From contig NZ_CP089981.1 of the NCBI RefSeq assembly GCF_021389975.1, positions 6,783,501 to 6,847,500 of the forward strand: 64,000 nt of DNA, read 5' to 3'. The DNA comes from Fulvivirga ulvae (lineage in GTDB: Bacteria > Bacteroidota > Bacteroidia > Cytophagales > Cyclobacteriaceae). Under the pieces are notes generated by a model. That model ran no database searches, was not told where the DNA came from, and worked only from the letters and a program-made list of their open reading frames with translations. Shown piece by piece: positions 38,423-48,152 of the stretch. Numbering within the stretch: position 1 is the stretch's first letter; the number at the start of each line of letters is the position of its first letter. Made by a program: the position numbers and the translations under genes.

Positions 38423-41400
38423 TGGTTTGTAGACTGTTTTACTTCTTTATTTTCTTCCGTCTGGCGGTTTTTCTCCTCGTTCTTTTTATCCTTCACTTTG
38501 AACAGTTCTTTAAAAGAGTCATAATCGCGCACAAAAATAACACCCGCACCAGTTTTAATTACCTCTCCCTGAAGCAGGTTGTCGTATTCGTTTTCTCGGA
38601 ATCCGACGAGCCTGAAACGCCCGTCTTCAGTGAGTTTGTATTCTATGCGAATATCTCCTGCAAAATCCGAGAGGCTTTGCTGCTGCTCGGCCTGCTCACC
38701 TTCCAGCCCAAAGTTTCCGGCTACTTTCACCACAACACGATTATTGAAAAGTTGTTTGGACAGCCCTAGTTCCAATTGTGTAGTGCCCCCTGATGCAGTG
38801 CCTGAAGTATTATATGACTGAAGATCAAGACTTAGCTCCACTCCTTCTATTTTTCCTGCAAGTTTATTTAACTGATTACTCAATATTCGGCTGGCACTGC
38901 TTCTGGCAGTAGATTCTGCTATATTGCCACCTGAGCCGGTGGTACTGAATGACTCCAGGTCTTTGGTTGATTTAAATAACAGGAGGTAAAACACCTGGGT
39001 ATTGACATCATTCTGATTTTTATTAACCTGCGCCACAAAGGCCTCGGCTCCTGATGCTGCCGCGCTTTCTTCCAGCCCCAACCTGAATGTTATATCGGGA
39101 TTAAGCAATTCGTTTTTGATATCCAGATAAACAATAAAAGGAGCTTTTTGGGTAGAAGTTTCATTGATGCCGCCCGGGATTTCATATACCGCGGAAACCG
39201 TATAGGTGGCTGTGATATCCATTCGGGCATTGAGAGGGTCGCCTGTCCATATGAGGTAGCTGCCCTGCCTGATATCAAACTCCCTTTTGACCAAACCGTA
39301 GAAGTTTAGGTTATAGGCTCCGTCATATACCTCATAGCGGCCTGTGAGTGTAATATCGCCTGATGGCTTAATCCCCAGGGTAAGGTTGGCATCTCCCTGC
39401 ACCGTGAGCTTATCACCGGTAACCGGATCTATGACCACGCTAAAGGTACTGTTACGGTTTACATCAATTTTTGCCGTAAGGTTTAACCCTTGCAATGCAG
39501 CACTTATTGAGTCAGTGGTTGCTGAGGTTTCCTTTCCTTCGAGAAACGGATCCTCCTCAAGGTCTTTGTCAAAAAATTCTACCACGCCTTCACGTTCCTG
39601 GATCTGGATCTCCTCTTCCGGAATAACATAGGTCAGGTTACTGCCCGACTTCGGGCTTACGTTTAGCTGTATATCAGGCTGATTGGATGTACCCGTGATC
39701 CGTGCAGTTGTATTTATAGCAAGGTTACCGTAAAACAGGTCATTGTCATCTTCGGTTGTGTTAAGTAGAAGGAAATTATCAGCTTTAATCTCCAGGTCAA
39801 ACTCATAGGCTGTATAGTTATCGGTTAACATTTCTCCGTCAATGTGGGCTTCATTATTATCTTTATCTCTTAGAATAAAGTCGTTAAAGGTTATCCCCGT
39901 TTTATTGAAGATAATACTTTCCTCATTTACACTTAGCAGGCTTTGCAAGTAGCTAACTCTGAAAGACGCTTCGCTAAAGGTCAGTTTACCATTAATATCA
40001 GGGTCAGTTAATGTGCCTGCTACTTTCAGGTTGCCGGTAAGCCGGCCATTCATATCCTGCAGCTGACCCATGGTAAAAGACTCGACGGTGGAAAGATCGA
40101 GACGTACAAGATTGGCCTCCAGATTTAGGGTAGGCACACTATCGGCAAGGTAATAGCCATCTACCTTCAGGTTATTGGTCTGGCTGGTAATATCAAGGTC
40201 GAGGTTATATTTTATGTTATTGGTGTTATAGGCATGAAGCACAACCTTCCCCAAGGTGTCTCCCCTGTAGCTGAAGTCATTGATATTAATATCGGAGGTA
40301 AAAGCAAATTTGGATGACTCCATATTAATGTCGATATCTCCGTTCAATATCCCTCCGATAAGATAACCCTTTGCTTCCTCCAGTTTGCCCAGGAAACTCA
40401 GATCAAAATCGGTAATACCGGCTGTAAGCACACTATCTCCTCGTTGATTAATGATGGACTCAATTTTGATCTCCTGGTTTCCATTGTTCAGGAACAGGTT
40501 CTTTACCCAAAGGCCGGAAGGGTAAAAATCAAGGCTGTTGCTTGGTTTTATGTCCCACGGGTCATAATTGAGAACGAACTCACCGGGCGTGAACTGAAAC
40601 CTGTAATAGTCTGGTCCGCTAATGAAGATCCCTCCAAAGTGGTATTTTCTTTCTCCCTCATCATCCATTATCCTGAGGTCGGTCTCAATGTGGTCTGCCT
40701 CTACGACTCCCGAAAGACTAACGTGGTCAACGACCATACTTCCTGTGGCCAGTTTTCCGATCCTGGTTTCATAGTTAAGGTATTCTTCGTCAGATTGTAT
40801 ATCAACATTTAATGAATCGATGGTTATACCGTTATAAACTACCTTGGGCAAGATTATATCGATATCCAGCATCCATTGCTCGCTATTGTACTTTCCTCTG
40901 ATCGGGCCGGGCTGAAGTTCTTCAAGCCCCGGAATAATCATTTCGGAAAAGAACTGGGGACGTTTAATATTGATACTAAAGGTAAACTCCTGATGGGCGA
41001 GCTTCTCGACATTTTCCACATCGTTTAGTGAGTAGTACCTGTTAAAATGCTGCTGCAAAACCTGAGGAAGTGTTACCAGGTCAAAGTTACCCTCAAAGTT
41101 TGCTTCCAGTACCCTGGAGTATATAGAGATATCGGTAATATCTTTATTGGTGGTTGATGATAACAAAAAGGTGTCTATTCTATATAACTCTTCTCCCCGG
41201 GATATTACAAAATCTTCGACTTCCAGTGTGCCGTTGATATTTTCAACGGATGAAGCTTTGATGTCAGAAGTTACTTTTGCTCTAAGCCTGAGATCATTTT
41301 GAGCAAAATTCAAAGCTTTAAGGTCGGCAGATCTTAAGTCTAATGAAAACTCATACCGGGGAACACTGTCGTTCAGGTTTACCAGCCCGTTAAAGTCAAA

Positions 41401-43431
41401 ATCCAGGTTAGGATCATTCATAGCCAATTCACCGTTAAACTCCCTCGCATGTACCCTTCCGTTGATTGTGAGGTCATTATAAGTGTAATTATTGTAGCCT
41501 AATGAAGCTACTTTTCCTTCGATCCTGGTATTGATTTCTTCCAGGGCAAAGCCCTTCCCATCCACCTCTGCCTGTAAGGTAAGCTTGCCCATAGTAGTGT
41601 CGCCAGCCATCAGCTTGCCCAGGTCGAAGCTGTCCACGTTGACATTTCCCTGGTAAGTGTACAGACTGTCGGGAAGCATGGCCATGTCTACATCGGCACT
41701 TACATCTCCATAAGCACTGGTAACTGTTGCCTTTGTTTTGAAATCGTTCATGGTACCCTTAAAAGAACCGGATACCTTCATTGAAGGTGGCAGGCTGATA
41801 TTTGGGGGTATTAGTGTATCCGATAAAATGGTATAGAGATCCCTCTTAGTGGTTGCCAGCTTTTGTAATTTTATATTCCAGCGGGCATGGTTGATGTCTG
41901 GTAAGCCCTGTACTGCCCCTTCTATAGCAGCGGTAGTGGAGTGGAGTGCTTCCGCATAAAACCCGGCTATCTGTAAGTCGGCCAGTTTGCCCGAAATCTG
42001 GCCCTCAAATACAATATCGCTGGTATTACCTGTTAAATATGGTATTTGCGATTTTAGCGCAGGCTGGAAATAATACAGGTCTTCCATATCAAATTTTGAT
42101 CTTCTGAAATCTGCATTGATTTCTACCTGTTGAGGATTTTGCTGCAGAGCCTCTATTGATGGGTAGGCAATTTCGAGGTCTCCGTTTAAATTGGAGTATT
42201 GGGTGATTAAATTAAGATCTCGAACATAGGAAGCCTCTCGTCCATACTTAAACTCAGCCTTTAATTGCTCCAAATCCATTCCTCCTTTTTCTTTAGCAGA
42301 AAGGCTGCTGACCTTGCCCTGAGCGTACCCATTTTCGAACTGTACTTCACCCAGCTCTGCACTTAGCTGTTGAAACCACATATGGTAAGGATCAAAGCCT
42401 TTGGCAGGTTCATAGTTATGGTCGTAAAATCTGAAAGCAATATTTTGAATGGAAGCCTGCTCTGCAGATGCCAGCATTTTAAGTTCATCGGCAGGTATGG
42501 TATCCTGCACCGCCGTGCCAATCGTATCGCCGGGATTGCTAAACTGATCTATGGAAACAAAGGTATTGGCTATAGCGATACTTTTGGCCTGGTAAACCTG
42601 GCTGGCTATATCCAGTTCTTTAATTTCTGCTTCTACATGTCCAATGTCCGTTCGGACCTTCATTTGCCCGGGCTTATCTTCAAAGGTAAATTTCACATGA
42701 TCAACCAGCAGTTCTTTGCCTTCTATATCAAAAACCTGTGACGAGGCGGTATCCGTAGAGGTGGTCTCTTTGAGTATGGTGAATGCTCCGGTGCTATTTT
42801 CCAACGTAACCTGATCAATGGTAATTGCAGATTGATTGAGATCAAACCTGGAAATATCAGCATAGAAATGTCCAAGGTTTACAAAGAGTTTCATGCCATT
42901 GTACAGGTCATTATAGTTTACCCTTGCATTTTCAATATCGGCTTCATACAGGGCAAACGTGAAAGGTTTGGCTGGGGTGGCTGTTGTATCCTTCGGTTTG
43001 GCAGGGGTGGCAAAGGCATCCGCTATGAACTGAAAATTAAAAGTGCTGTCAGTTTCCTGATTATGGATATTGGAGACAAGCTGTCTGACTTCCAGATCAT
43101 TAATTTCGAAACGGTTGTCGAGCAATCCCCACAGATCGGTGTTTACTCTTAAATAATGGCAATATGCCAATGTATCGCCTTTAAGGTCCTCTATGTATAT
43201 GTCTTCAACAACAATAGCAGTGGGAAAATCAACATATAACCTTCCTATGCGGGCTTCGGTATTGGTCTTGCTCTTAAAAAAGTTAACTGCCTCTGTAGTT
43301 ACATATTGCTGAACGGCCGGTATCCTCAAAGAAAATACCAGTATCACCAACAACAGGATGACCCCAAGCAGGAACCATCCTATTGATTTGAGTATTTTGA
43401 GCAATATGGTTTTAAACTTACCTGCTTTCAT
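38419..43431 (-). CDS. tamB: TamB, translocation/assembly module inner component
   Basis: 1670 residues. An N-terminal membrane anchor (LLKILKSIGWFLLGVILLLVI, about 10-32) precedes an AsmA-like start and a very long repetitive beta-helical body spanning the periplasm. The DUF490/TamB C-terminal domain is visible (SDFAGDIRIEYKLTEDGRFR, GAGVIFVRDYDSFKELF), and the tail is charged (KDKKNEEKNRQTEENKEVK). TamB forms a lipid or protein conduit with the TamA/TamL barrel. It is the first gene of the pair. Confidence 0.92.
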   Translation of the reverse strand: MKAGKFKTILLKILKSIGWFLLGVILLLVILVFSLRIPAVQQYVTTEAVNFFKSKTNTEARIGRLYVDFPTAIVVEDIYIEDLKGDTLAYCHYLRVNTDLWGLLDNRFEINDLEVRQLVSNIHNQETDSTFNFQFIADAFATPAKPKDTTATPAKPFTFALYEADIENARVNYNDLYNGMKLFVNLGHFYADISRFDLNQSAITIDQVTLENSTGAFTILKETTSTDTASSQVFDIEGKELLVDHVKFTFEDKPGQMKVRTDIGHVEAEIKELDIASQVYQAKSIAIANTFVSIDQFSNPGDTIGTAVQDTIPADELKMLASAEQASIQNIAFRFYDHNYEPAKGFDPYHMWFQQLSAELGEVQFENGYAQGKVSSLSAKEKGGMDLEQLKAEFKYGREASYVRDLNLITQYSNLNGDLEIAYPSIEALQQNPQQVEINADFRRSKFDMEDLYYFQPALKSQIPYLTGNTSDIVFEGQISGKLADLQIAGFYAEALHSTTAAIEGAVQGLPDINHARWNIKLQKLATTKRDLYTILSDTLIPPNISLPPSMKVSGSFKGTMNDFKTKATVTSAYGDVSADVDMAMLPDSLYTYQGNVNVDSFDLGKLMAGDTTMGKLTLQAEVDGKGFALEEINTRIEGKVASLGYNNYTYNDLTINGRVHAREFNGELAMNDPNLDFDFNGLVNLNDSVPRYEFSLDLRSADLKALNFAQNDLRLRAKVTSDIKASSVENINGTLEVEDFVISRGEELYRIDTFLLSSTTNKDITDISIYSRVLEANFEGNFDLVTLPQVLQQHFNRYYSLNDVENVEKLAHQEFTFSINIKRPQFFSEMIIPGLEELQPGPIRGKYNSEQWMLDIDIILPKVVYNGITIDSLNVDIQSDEEYLNYETRIGKLATGSMVVDHVSLSGVVEADHIETDLRIMDDEGERKYHFGGIFISGPDYYRFQFTPGEFVLNYDPWDIKPSNSLDFYPSGLWVKNLFLNNGNQEIKIESIINQRGDSVLTAGITDFDLSFLGKLEEAKGYLIGGILNGDIDINMESSKFAFTSDININDFSYRGDTLGKVVLHAYNTNNIKYNLDLDITSQTNNLKVDGYYLADSVPTLNLEANLVRLDLSTVESFTMGQLQDMNGRLTGNLKVAGTLTDPDINGKLTFSEASFRVSYLQSLLSVNEESIIFNKTGITFNDFILRDKDNNEAHIDGEMLTDNYTAYEFDLEIKADNFLLLNTTEDDNDLFYGNLAINTTARITGTSNQPDIQLNVSPKSGSNLTYVIPEEEIQIQEREGVVEFFDKDLEEDPFLEGKETSATTDSISAALQGLNLTAKIDVNRNSTFSVVIDPVTGDKLTVQGDANLTLGIKPSGDITLTGRYEVYDGAYNLNFYGLVKREFDIRQGSYLIWTGDPLNARMDITATYTVSAVYEIPGGINETSTQKAPFIVYLDIKNELLNPDITFRLGLEESAAASGAEAFVAQVNKNQNDVNTQVFYLLLFKSTKDLESFSTTGSGGNIAESTARSSASRILSNQLNKLAGKIEGVELSLDLQSYNTSGTASGGTTQLELGLSKQLFNNRVVVKVAGNFGLEGEQAEQQQSLSDFAGDIRIEYKLTEDGRFRLVGFRENEYDNLLQGEVIKTGAGVIFVRDYDSFKELFKVKDKKNEEKNRQTEENKEVKQSTNQ

Positions 43432-43545
43432 TGCAGCTATCGATCATGCGCTGTAAAGTTATTAAGTGTTAATAGTTTTATAATCAACATTGCCTTAGCA
43501 ATTAAGTATTTGCCAGGTGATTTACACAATATTTTTAAAGAAGTG

Positions 43546-43980
43546 CTATTTTACCTCCTCCACCTTGATCAGCTCTCTCATGGATGAGGTCTCGGTATCC
43601 CATAGTTCCGCATGTTTGATCCTGACTTTGAGCAGGCACAGATTTGGGTCGTCTTTCCCTTTGGGGAACCAGGCCTCGTGTATGGGGTTCCAGAATTTTT
43701 CTTTGCGCTCCTCATCATCTACGCACACTGCTGTACCTGTGATTGAAATGTATGTATGGCTGTTGGCATCAGCGTAATTAAGGTTAACGTGGTTATTCTC
43801 TTCTATTTCGTCAAGTTTTGGAGAGTCGCGCATCGTAAAAAACCAAAGTACACCCTCTCCGTCGAGCTGGAGGGTGTACATGGGTCTGCTTCTCAGGTTA
43901 TGGTTATCGTCCATGGTTGTTAACATCGCCACCTCTATGGCGGCGATATCATCTCTCAGTTTTTCTCCTCCGTTTTCCAT
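43546..43980 (-). CDS. Pyridoxamine 5'-phosphate oxidase-like general stress protein 26
   Basis: 144 residues of the split-barrel FMN-binding fold: VAMLTTMDDNHNLRSRPMYT, LWFFTMRDSPKLDEIEENN, VNLNYADANSHTYISITGTA and FWNPIHEAWFPKGKDDPNLC. This is the pattern of Bacillus-type general stress protein 26 homologues, which bind flavin; their reaction is not established. It is translationally coupled to ohr: the ohr stop and its ATG share one base (TGATG). It is likely part of the stress island. Confidence 0.9.
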   Translation of the reverse strand: MENGGEKLRDDIAAIEVAMLTTMDDNHNLRSRPMYTLQLDGEGVLWFFTMRDSPKLDEIEENNHVNLNYADANSHTYISITGTAVCVDDEERKEKFWNPIHEAWFPKGKDDPNLCLLKVRIKHAELWDTETSSMRELIKVEEVK

Positions 43981-44411
43981 CAGGCTTCAACTTCTATTTT
44001 ATTGGCAGTAAGTATTATTTCAATGTTGCCACGTGTGGCTTTTGAGTATGGGCACACCTGATGGGTCTTTTTGACAAGATCTGTCAGTACGTCTTCCTCC
44101 ACTGCTTCGTCTACTATGTTCAATGCAGCTGACAAATGGAATTTACCGTCGTTATCATGGAAGGATACTTTTACTATTACCTTCGGATCGCTTAGATCAA
44201 CTTTCAGGTGCCTGGCCATTTCTTTCATTGACTCAAGAAAACACGGGCCGTACGCAGCAGCAAAGAGCTGCTCAGGGTTAGCACCGGCAGAACCATCTCC
44301 GCCCATGGATTCCGGCTTTGCCAGCTGAAGATTGAGATTTCCATCCTGAGATTTAATGTTACCGTCGCGACCACCCTGGGCAGTAACTTCGGCTGTATAT
44401 ATGGGTTTCAT
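43980..44411 (-). CDS. ohr: Organic hydroperoxide resistance protein (Ohr/OsmC family)
   Basis: 143 residues. Ohr reduces organic peroxides with a reactive Cys pair. Cys57 (in AAAYGPCF) and Cys120 (in QVCPYSKATRGNI) are the expected catalytic cysteines, with Arg15 (GGRDG) as the partner. The short NPEQLFAAAY and C-terminal CPYSKATRGN are Ohr-specific and separate it from OsmC. It is coupled to the stress-26-like gene. Confidence 0.95.
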   Translation of the reverse strand: MKPIYTAEVTAQGGRDGNIKSQDGNLNLQLAKPESMGGDGSAGANPEQLFAAAYGPCFLESMKEMARHLKVDLSDPKVIVKVSFHDNDGKFHLSAALNIVDEAVEEDVLTDLVKKTHQVCPYSKATRGNIEIILTANKIEVEA

Positions 44412-44440
44412 TTATATCTGGTTTGTTTTTTTAAACTCGT

Positions 44441-44488
44441 TAATAAAAGAAGAGGATGCTCCAAAGTATGTTTATGAAACAGCCTCTT
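44441..44488 (-). terminator. Candidate terminator of the PfpI-family gene
   Basis: AAGAGG (44450-44455) pairs with CCTCTT (44483-44488), and the stem extends inward with wobble pairs. On the minus strand the hairpin is followed by CTTTTATT. Its outer sequence (AGAGGCTGTTTCA) resembles two other hairpins in the window. Confidence 0.5.
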
Positions 44489-44507
44489 TGTAATATTTTT
44501 CAACACA

Positions 44508-45071
44508 TTACTGAACCTGAGGTTCATGTATTCCTTCCCGGAACTCTTCGATCATTTTTTTGTTAAATGCCGGTATATCATCAGGTTTCCTGCTGGTAAC
44601 CAAGCCATTATCCACTACTACTTCCTGATCTACCCATTCGGCTCCTGCATTGATCAGGTCTGTCTTTATTGAAGGGTATGAGGTCACTTTTCTGCCTTTC
44701 AACAGACCTGTTTCCACCAGTGTCCATGGCCCGTGACAGATAGCTGCTACCGGTTTTTTATCTGCCAAAAAACTTTTCACAAAAGAGATCACCTTTTCAT
44801 CCGTTCTCAAATGGTCCGGATTTAAAACTCCTCCCGGAAGTAACAGCGCGTTGTAATCATGCGAGCTTACATCGCTAATGTTTTTATCTACGGAATATTC
44901 TGCCCCCCAATTGGTTTTATCCCAGGCTTTGATTTTCCCTGACTCGGGAGACACCAGATGTACCTCGGCACCGGCACCTTCGAGTGCTTCTTTGGGCGCG
45001 GTAAGCTCTATTTCTTCAAATCCGTTGGTGGCCACTATGGCCACTTTTCTATTTTCGAGTAAGTTGTTCAT
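44508..45071 (-). CDS. DJ-1/PfpI family protein (general stress protein 18-like)
   Basis: 187 residues of the class-I glutamine-amidotransferase-like fold. The nucleophile is Cys112 in AAICHGPW, with GFEEIEL near residue 20 giving the acidic residue. These proteins (YfkM/YhbO/PfpI type) act in carbonyl or oxidative stress; deglycase, glyoxalase or protease activity is debated. The EYSVDKNI and PSIKTDLINAGAEWVDQEVVVDNGLVTSRKPDDIPAF region matches the stress subfamily. Confidence 0.9.
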   Translation of the reverse strand: MNNLLENRKVAIVATNGFEEIELTAPKEALEGAGAEVHLVSPESGKIKAWDKTNWGAEYSVDKNISDVSSHDYNALLLPGGVLNPDHLRTDEKVISFVKSFLADKKPVAAICHGPWTLVETGLLKGRKVTSYPSIKTDLINAGAEWVDQEVVVDNGLVTSRKPDDIPAFNKKMIEEFREGIHEPQVQ

Positions 45072-45237
45072 GTCTTTTATTTTTTTGTTCGAATAAATAA
45101 TATCAACTCAGATTTCCGGATACCAGTAAAAAGATTATGCCAAAACCCCAGTTGCTATCAGCATCTATTCGTACAGGGAGTATAGTATACTTCACCGGGG
45201 AGTTGGATACACAAGTAACACAGTTTCGGGGAGTTAG

Positions 45238-46407
45238 TTACATCTGGTACCGGAACACCGCATTGGCGGATGTAGTACCGTCGGGCATATCATCCTCTGC
45301 AAGGACATAAACTTCCCCACCATTTTTTACAGTTTCCACGGCTGCTTTATTAAGCAGATCGGTATTACCTATCCGGTGCATGCTGTCAATATTTACTTTA
45401 TTTTCATCTTTATTATAAGTTCCCCACACATGATCTCCCCTTTTGATAAACAGCGTTTCAGCCCGGCCAATAATAGCTGCGGGTATGACTTCTTCCACAT
45501 TAAAGGCTGCCCTGCCTTTGCTGAGCTGCAACTGATATTTTCCTTCGGCTTCACTTTTTTCATAATCGAACTGATCTCTTACTATCTCCCAGGCTTTTTC
45601 TTTTAACAGGGTCAGGTCTGTTCTTTCGTGGTTACCACTGATATGCTTATCATGGAGGTGTTGATATGTGTTTACTTCCTTGTATATGGGAAAAAGGTAA
45701 TCCACACACGCTATTACAAGAGGCACGTGTTCATCATGAAGCATTTTCAGGAGACCTTCATCAATAGCTCTGAAGTACTTAAGGGCTTCATTTTTTTTCT
45801 CGTTTTCATTACCGGCTCCATGCCCGTGAAACATCCCGGGACTATCACCTTTTTCTCCCTGACCTGACCTCCATTGCAAAGTTTTCTGCACATAGTCGGT
45901 CCCTACTGCTTCTTCGATAGCTTGTGGTATAAGCCCCTCTACAGTAACCTCCACTATGGTATTTCGTGTGGCCTCAAAAAATTGTACGTTGCCCAGGCTC
46001 AACATCATAATGAAATGCCTGCCTTCGCCATGAAGAAATTCCACTAACGGCTTGAGGTACAAATGATTCGATACGAATGAATACTCATCAAAAACTGATG
46101 GCAATACATAGAATTTAAATTCATTATTATAAATGAATATCGCCAGACCATCGGAAAGCCTGCTCCAAAACCTCTCATTTTCCAACAGATCGTAGCCCGG
46201 CTTTAAATATGCCCTGGCCTGTTCATCGCTTAATCCGAAACCCGTAAGCTGCTGTGCTGTCTCTTTAAGCTTATTTTTTAGTGAAGTCTGGTCTTTATAG
46301 ATATTATCCGGCGTACTAACCCTGTGGGTTGGTATATAGATGGACACACAGTGGGCATCCTGTACTTCCGCAAGGTTCAAAAATTCTGATTTCTTAAATA
46401 TGTCCAT
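45238..46407 (-). CDS. Bacterial archaeo-eukaryotic release factor family protein (baeRF-like)
   Basis: About 389 residues from MDIFKKSEFLNL at 46407; the longer frame to 46449 is less plausible. The layout matches baeRF proteins, bacterial relatives of eRF1/Pelota thought to rescue ribosomes under stress: CVSIYIPTHRV near the start, GLAIFIYNNEFKFYVLP, FIMMLSLGNVQFFEATRNTIVEV in the middle, and an L7Ae-like end (TDLLNKAAVETVKNGGEVYVLAEDDMP). I believe it is the family 7 type. It lies in the stress island, 61 bases downstream of a HepT-like gene. Confidence 0.8.
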   Translation of the reverse strand: MDIFKKSEFLNLAEVQDAHCVSIYIPTHRVSTPDNIYKDQTSLKNKLKETAQQLTGFGLSDEQARAYLKPGYDLLENERFWSRLSDGLAIFIYNNEFKFYVLPSVFDEYSFVSNHLYLKPLVEFLHGEGRHFIMMLSLGNVQFFEATRNTIVEVTVEGLIPQAIEEAVGTDYVQKTLQWRSGQGEKGDSPGMFHGHGAGNENEKKNEALKYFRAIDEGLLKMLHDEHVPLVIACVDYLFPIYKEVNTYQHLHDKHISGNHERTDLTLLKEKAWEIVRDQFDYEKSEAEGKYQLQLSKGRAAFNVEEVIPAAIIGRAETLFIKRGDHVWGTYNKDENKVNIDSMHRIGNTDLLNKAAVETVKNGGEVYVLAEDDMPDGTTSANAVFRYQM

Positions 46408-46468
46408 GTTAATTTTATGTTTTAGTGATGTTATATTTAAGTAATCCAAAAAACATACCTGCTACCTG

Positions 46469-46825
46469 TCAGGCCATTGCAAAATCCTTGTTTTTCTTAC
46501 TTTGTGTGAGTCTCGATGAGAGATGTACCAGGGATTTTTTCAAATATTCCAGGTCATTTATTATGAATTGAGACACTGCGTATACGTCTTTGCCGAGCCC
46601 ATCGATATAGTCTGCTTTTTCAAAACTACTGAGGGTGGTGAGGGCCGGGTGGGCAATATCAACCCTTGAAGCTTCCATTCCCAGCATGGTCAGGTTTCTG
46701 TATAAGGTCATTCTAAGTTCTTCATCAATTAACAGATCCCCGGAGAGGTCGGTACAATTATTCTCAATCTCGTTAATGCAACTCAGGATGTTGTTCAGGT
46801 GAATTTGGTTTTGCTGATTCTTCAT
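46469..46825 (-). CDS. Degenerate HepT-like helical protein
   Basis: 118 residues, related by eye to the protein at 32443-32847: both begin with Q-H-L-N-N-I-L/I and share the TLYRNLTMLGMEASRV versus VYMNFQMIGQAAHEL segment and the final INDLEYL/ENDLEII helix. The RxxxxHxY ribonuclease motif is absent (FEKADYIDG in its place). No antitoxin neighbour is present. It is probably a stress-linked, catalytically dead HepT relative; its function is unknown. Confidence 0.5.
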   Translation of the reverse strand: MKNQQNQIHLNNILSCINEIENNCTDLSGDLLIDEELRMTLYRNLTMLGMEASRVDIAHPALTTLSSFEKADYIDGLGKDVYAVSQFIINDLEYLKKSLVHLSSRLTQSKKNKDFAMA

Positions 46826-46974
46826 AGGTAAATGCTTTGGTTACCTGTAAGGGCATCAATATTATGCCAGAATGAAAATCCATTTTTGAAAATAGAATGC
46901 TCTCTTCGAAATAAACAATGTAGAATTCATTCCCCCGTCTGAGGGAGTTTTACACAACGGCGGCAGGAAAACAG

Positions 46975-48000
46975 CTACCGGGCAGTGATGATCTTTAAGG
47001 CGAGCTTTTCGTGAGCAGAGAGTTCATTTTTATATTTCATTGGGGGCAAGGGCCTTTTACTAAACTTGCTGACCTCGTCATTAACCAATACTTCCAACAC
47101 TTTGGGATGGATGTAATACTCTTTGCAAGTTGCCACTGTATTTCCCAGAGTGGCGGCTACTCGTTTTACAATATTCGTCTCCAGATTAAGCCGGGGGTTG
47201 TGTTTTATTTCTTCAAGTACCTCTTTGTAATAATTAATCGCGAGCACTGTTCCTCCCCAGGTGCGGAAGTCCTTGGCAGTAAAGCAATCACCGGATACGA
47301 TCTCCAGATAGCGGTTTACCTCTTGCGAGTCAAGACGCTGTATGGTTTTATTTTCGTCCTGATACTTGAATATCTCATAGCCGGGCAGCTCGGAAATCTT
47401 TTTAATAAGCTTTACAAGTTTTTTACTGGCTATTTGCACTTCCCGGTATTTACCACTTTTAGCTTTATAGCTGAGATAAAGCTTGCCGTTTTTTTCCGCC
47501 AAATGCTTGCGTCTCAAAGTAGTAAGTCCATAGGTTTTATTTTCCTTTTCGTAGTACCTGTTACCTATTCTGATATAGTGCGCATCCAGCAGCATTACAA
47601 TCAGTGAAAGTATCTTTTCTTTGGGCCAGCCTTTCAGGTTGATATCTTTTTCTATTTTTCTCCGGATCACCGGCAAGATAGTTCCAAACTCGCCCAACTT
47701 ACCATATTTCGAGTTTTGTCTGTGGTATACCCATAACTTGTGATAGATGTATTGCTTACGCCCCTTCACATCATACCCTGTTACCTGCATATGACCGTTT
47801 TCCTGCGGGCATATCCATACCTTGTCCCACATTGGTGGTATCACCAACTTACTGATTCTGGCAAGGATCTCTTTATCGGATATTTTTTTGCCTCTGCAGT
47901 CTTTGTAAATAAAGCCGCGTCCCCATTTGTGGCGTGTGAACCCGGGATCATTATCTGTAACATGTACAAGCTGGTGAGGGCAATCGTTAATCTGCTGCAT
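46975..48000 (-). CDS. DNA topoisomerase IB
   Basis: 341 residues of the poxvirus-like bacterial type IB topoisomerase, which relaxes supercoils through a 3'-phosphotyrosine. An N-terminal DNA-cap domain (GRGFIYKDCRGKKISDKE, IPPMWDKVWICPQENGH, VTGYDVKGRKQYIYH) precedes the catalytic domain. Visible active-site parts are IRIGNRYYEKENKTYGLTTLR, FTAKDFRTWGGT and the catalytic Tyr296 in KEYYIHP. In this family the enzyme is common in soil and marine bacteria and sits among stress genes, as it does here. Confidence 0.93.
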   Translation of the reverse strand: MQQINDCPHQLVHVTDNDPGFTRHKWGRGFIYKDCRGKKISDKEILARISKLVIPPMWDKVWICPQENGHMQVTGYDVKGRKQYIYHKLWVYHRQNSKYGKLGEFGTILPVIRRKIEKDINLKGWPKEKILSLIVMLLDAHYIRIGNRYYEKENKTYGLTTLRRKHLAEKNGKLYLSYKAKSGKYREVQIASKKLVKLIKKISELPGYEIFKYQDENKTIQRLDSQEVNRYLEIVSGDCFTAKDFRTWGGTVLAINYYKEVLEEIKHNPRLNLETNIVKRVAATLGNTVATCKEYYIHPKVLEVLVNDEVSKFSKRPLPPMKYKNELSAHEKLALKIITAR

Positions 48001-48042
48001 CCGTGCGGCTGTTGAGGAGGGAAATATTTCAGGGATGGTTTT

Positions 48043-48144
48043 AAAAAAGGAGCTGTCTCAAAAGTAAGACTTGCATCTATACTACCTCAATATATGGATT
48101 TAACCACAGAGGGAATTGATGCTGTCTGTTTTTGAAACAACTCC
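48043..48144 (-). terminator. Long-loop hairpin terminator after the coiled-coil lipoprotein gene
   Basis: On the minus strand, GGAGTTGTTTCAAAA (48144 to 48130) pairs with TTTTGAGACAGCTCC (48063 to 48049) through 15 positions including two G-U pairs, with a 66-base loop. TTTTTT follows. The sequence belongs to the same hairpin type as 44450-44488 and 58518-58561. Confidence 0.55.
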
Positions 48145-48152
48145 GCATAGAT

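Noticed and set aside
45138..45308. Short rightward open frame (about 56 codons) near the end of the baeRF gene
   Set aside because: It overlaps the baeRF 3' end antisense, has no clear promoter or ribosome site and no recognisable domain.
47011..47607. 198-codon open frame on the plus strand
   Set aside because: It is antisense to the well-supported topoisomerase IB gene and has no recognisable motif.
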